This document shows positions 29,425-30,814 of a DNA stretch of 30,814 nucleotides, one piece after another. The stretch is from the IMG/VR virus record IMGVR_UViG_3300017719_000099, positions 1-30,814 of that record, one strand, 5' to 3'. Made by a program: the position numbers and the translations under genes. The stretch comes from a virus. Position 1 is the first letter of the stretch. Each line of letters opens with the position of its first letter. The notes below the pieces were generated by a model, which saw nothing but the letters and a program-made list of their open reading frames with translations, was not told where the DNA came from and did not search any database.

Positions 29425-29588
29425 TACCGATAGCCTCCACCCTTTGCTTTGTATTGCTTGGCAAGCATCTGAGCTTTACGCGCAGACCACTGACCAGGAG
29501 CCGCACCCTTGCCGCCAGCTTTGATGCGGTTGAATAAACTCTTCCGCATCCCAGGCTTGGTGTAGTTACCTGCCGCATTAACAGCCAT
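29424..29588 (-). CDS. 54-residue basic protein
   Basis: ATG at 29588 to TAA at 29424-29426 encodes a 54-aa product starting MAVNAAGNYTKPGMRKSLFN and containing A-P-G-Q-W-S-A-R-K-A-Q and a G-G-G-Y-R end. It shares TAATG junctions with both neighbours, a strong sign that it is real. The pattern recurs, from memory, in small proteins of marine and other phages without known role. Its charge suggests contact with DNA or with the packaging machinery. Confidence 0.75.
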   Translation of the reverse strand: MAVNAAGNYTKPGMRKSLFNRIKAGGKGAAPGQWSARKAQMLAKQYKAKGGGYR

Positions 29589-29833
29589 TAGTCTGTAGCC
29601 TCAGTGCCTAGCTTACGCAGAGAGGTGGGAGTGTTTTTAGTTTTAACCTTCTGCACACGCTTCTCAACAACGTGAGCAACGGCTTCAATCCCACGAGCAT
29701 CTAGCTCTTCCAGGGTGAACAAACGCTCGCTGTCACCAGTAAAGGTCTTGCCTGAATGGGCGCGACCATCTGCTGTCATTACGAAGTCCTTACCGATGTA
29801 TTCAGCACCAGTTACTTTGTATAGCTTGCTCAT
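29588..29833 (-). CDS. Small unknown protein, beta-rich N-terminus
   Basis: The 81-aa product begins MSKLYKVTGAEYIGKDFVMT; the first half looks like short strands, followed by an acidic helix (L-E-E-L-D-A-R-G-I-E-A-V) and a basic tail. No motif is recognised. It overlaps both neighbours at ATGA and TAATG junctions, so it is part of the compact late operon. Confidence 0.7.
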   Translation of the reverse strand: MSKLYKVTGAEYIGKDFVMTADGRAHSGKTFTGDSERLFTLEELDARGIEAVAHVVEKRVQKVKTKNTPTSLRKLGTEATD

Positions 29834-29949
29834 TTACCATATCCCTTCAGCATAGATTTCTTTTTCTCATCTTCCTTCTTACGCTCCATCTTAGCCTTCA
29901 TCAGACCAGCAGGGGTGTAAGGGAACTTCTTTTTGCCAACTTGAGGCAT
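29830..29949 (-). CDS. 39-residue Lys-rich protein
   Basis: ATG at 29949 to TGA at 29830-29832 encodes a 39-aa product beginning MPQVGKKKFPYTPAGLMKAK and ending in a Lys/Glu cluster. The K-K-K-F-P-Y-T-P-A-G segment is one that I recall from very short phage proteins. It overlaps the next start as ATGA. It may bind DNA or a capsid component; unknown. Confidence 0.72.
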   Translation of the reverse strand: MPQVGKKKFPYTPAGLMKAKMERKKEDEKKKSMLKGYGK

Positions 29950-29954
29950 ATCAA

Positions 29955-30236
29955 TCACCATTTAACCTTGTTTGCCCAGTATGCCGCAGACATCTTGCCC
30001 TTGGCAATGTTTTTCCTATGACGCGCCTTAAAACTTGCACGTTTCTTTTTCATCTTCTCTGACTCACCCGCCTTGGGCTTGCCAGCAGTCTTAGCACCCT
30101 GCTCACCAAAGCGAATGGTTTTGATCTTGTTGCCTACCTTGGCAACTACAACGTGGGACTTAGTGGGGTGGTTAGGAGTTCTCTTTGGTTTATTATACCC
30201 ACTCACCCCAATGCGATCCAACAGAGACTTGCTCAT
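29955..30236 (-). CDS. Small strongly basic protein
   Basis: The 93-aa product has a folded-looking N-terminus (S-H-V-V-V-A-K-V-G-N-K-I-K-T-I-R-F-G-E-Q-G) and a very basic end (K-M-K-K-K-R-A-S-F-K-A-R-H) closing with M-S-A-A-Y-W-A-N-K-V-K-W. Similar proteins are, from memory, widespread in marine phages and unassigned. The start overlaps the previous stop as ATGA. It could act in packaging or be an internal DNA-binding protein; inference from charge and place. Confidence 0.75.
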   Translation of the reverse strand: MSKSLLDRIGVSGYNKPKRTPNHPTKSHVVVAKVGNKIKTIRFGEQGAKTAGKPKAGESEKMKKKRASFKARHRKNIAKGKMSAAYWANKVKW

Positions 30237-30814
30237 ACCTCTTCCTTATACTTTGTTGTGTATGGGTCGCCGCGCCAGTTAAACACTTCTTTTCCTGCGG
30301 CGCGATTGCGAGCAAATGCCTTACCAAAAGATAGTTTGTCATCGTTTTGGTAGTGACTATCTACCATGCGCTGAGACAAAGCAACAGCCTGGTCGCTTTT
30401 AATTACAGCAGGAACACGAGGGTTTTCTGCGTCAACACTAAAGCTAACATCAGGGATGCGCCCAACTGGACGCTCGCGCGGTGCTATTGGAATCTGGAAC
30501 TCAAGCTCTTCATTAGCGATAACATGCCCTTCCTCTGTCGGCACAACAACAGAGCCTTCAAGGAAGTCCGCATTTGCATTAGCATCGGGCAGTTTGACAT
30601 CTGCAAGAGGGAAAGCAGAAGTAGTAGGATTTTTAGCAACATGTTCCTCGATACCCCGCCGCATAAACTGGGTAAACTCTACTGGAACTTTATCTGGGTT
30701 AATATCCCCTTCACCAAACAACTGGTCACGCAGACTGTTATATGCGCCAGCTATTGCATTGCTAAAGTAGAATCCAGAAATGCCTACGCTCTCTGGTTTG
30801 TCAGCAGAAGAAGA
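30233..30814 (-). CDS. Late-strand protein, C-terminal part, cut by window edge
   Basis: The frame is open from the right edge for 193 codons to TGA at 30233-30235; an internal ATG at 30721 exists but the frame continues upstream without a stop, so the true start is outside. The product ends with F-A-R-N-R-A-A-G-K-E-V-F-N-W-R-G-D-P-Y-T-T-K-Y, a tail pattern I associate with short phage structural proteins. It heads the terminase/portal block and probably continues the gene whose start is at 401. Confidence 0.72.
   Translation of the reverse strand, partial: SSSADKPESVGISGFYFSNAIAGAYNSLRDQLFGEGDINPDKVPVEFTQFMRRGIEEHVAKNPTTSAFPLADVKLPDANANADFLEGSVVVPTEEGHVIANEELEFQIPIAPRERPVGRIPDVSFSVDAENPRVPAVIKSDQAVALSQRMVDSHYQNDDKLSFGKAFARNRAAGKEVFNWRGDPYTTKYKEEV

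Noticed and set aside
1-30814. tRNA genes, CRISPR arrays, insertion sequences, integrase or attachment site
   Set aside because: By eye I found no cloverleaf with a T-loop, no spaced direct repeats, no transposase and no integrase; weak examples could be missed without software.

Overview
The window looks like one nearly complete genome of a small podovirus-type tailed phage (Caudoviricetes). The virion genes follow the T7 plan: terminase, portal, scaffold, capsid, tail tubes A and B, three internal or ejection proteins, a fibre with a T7 gp17-like N-terminus, then lysis genes. I see no RNA polymerase, DNA polymerase, primase, helicase, integrase or tRNA. From memory, the very small basic proteins near the terminase and the protein families resemble those of uncultured marine phages that infect Proteobacteria; the host cannot be read from the sequence.

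Layout. Positions 1-1036 (minus strand) hold the 5' part of a late gene cut by the window edge, then a small-terminase-like gene. Positions 1058-1619 are a gene-free divergent region packed with nested inverted repeats: three perfectly paired long-range helices of 10, 11 and 9 bp plus many local hairpins. It is best explained as an undescribed structured RNA or a packaging/origin element. Positions 1620-8515 (plus strand) are the early region: a first gene closed by a strong terminator, a new promoter, then a tightly overlapping operon with an ArdC-like antirestriction protein, small unknowns, a PD-(D/E)XK nuclease, a free-standing DnaA domain IV-like protein, a YqaJ-like exonuclease, a putative annealing protein, an SSB-like protein and small HTH proteins. 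A bidirectional terminator at 8521-8548 separates the early operon from the convergent late genes. Positions 8547-30814 (minus strand) carry a metallophosphoesterase, lysis genes, fibre, ejection proteins, tail tubes, capsid, scaffold, portal, large terminase and a cluster of tiny basic proteins, ending in a gene that runs off the right edge.

The two window edges are probably two parts of one minus-strand gene. Both edges are open in the same direction, and joining them would put the small terminase upstream of the terminase/portal block. A direct join is out of frame by one base, next to a run of five C, so this is an inference. If it is right, the molecule is a circular or circularly permuted genome of about 30.8 kb with two divergent transcription units.

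How it may work together: early genes counter restriction and supply strand resection, annealing and ssDNA binding, while replication itself must rely on host polymerases, perhaps recruited by the DnaA-like protein. The late strand builds and packages the virion. Terminators after the scaffold and capsid genes and between the lysis genes and the phosphoesterase divide the late strand into expression blocks.
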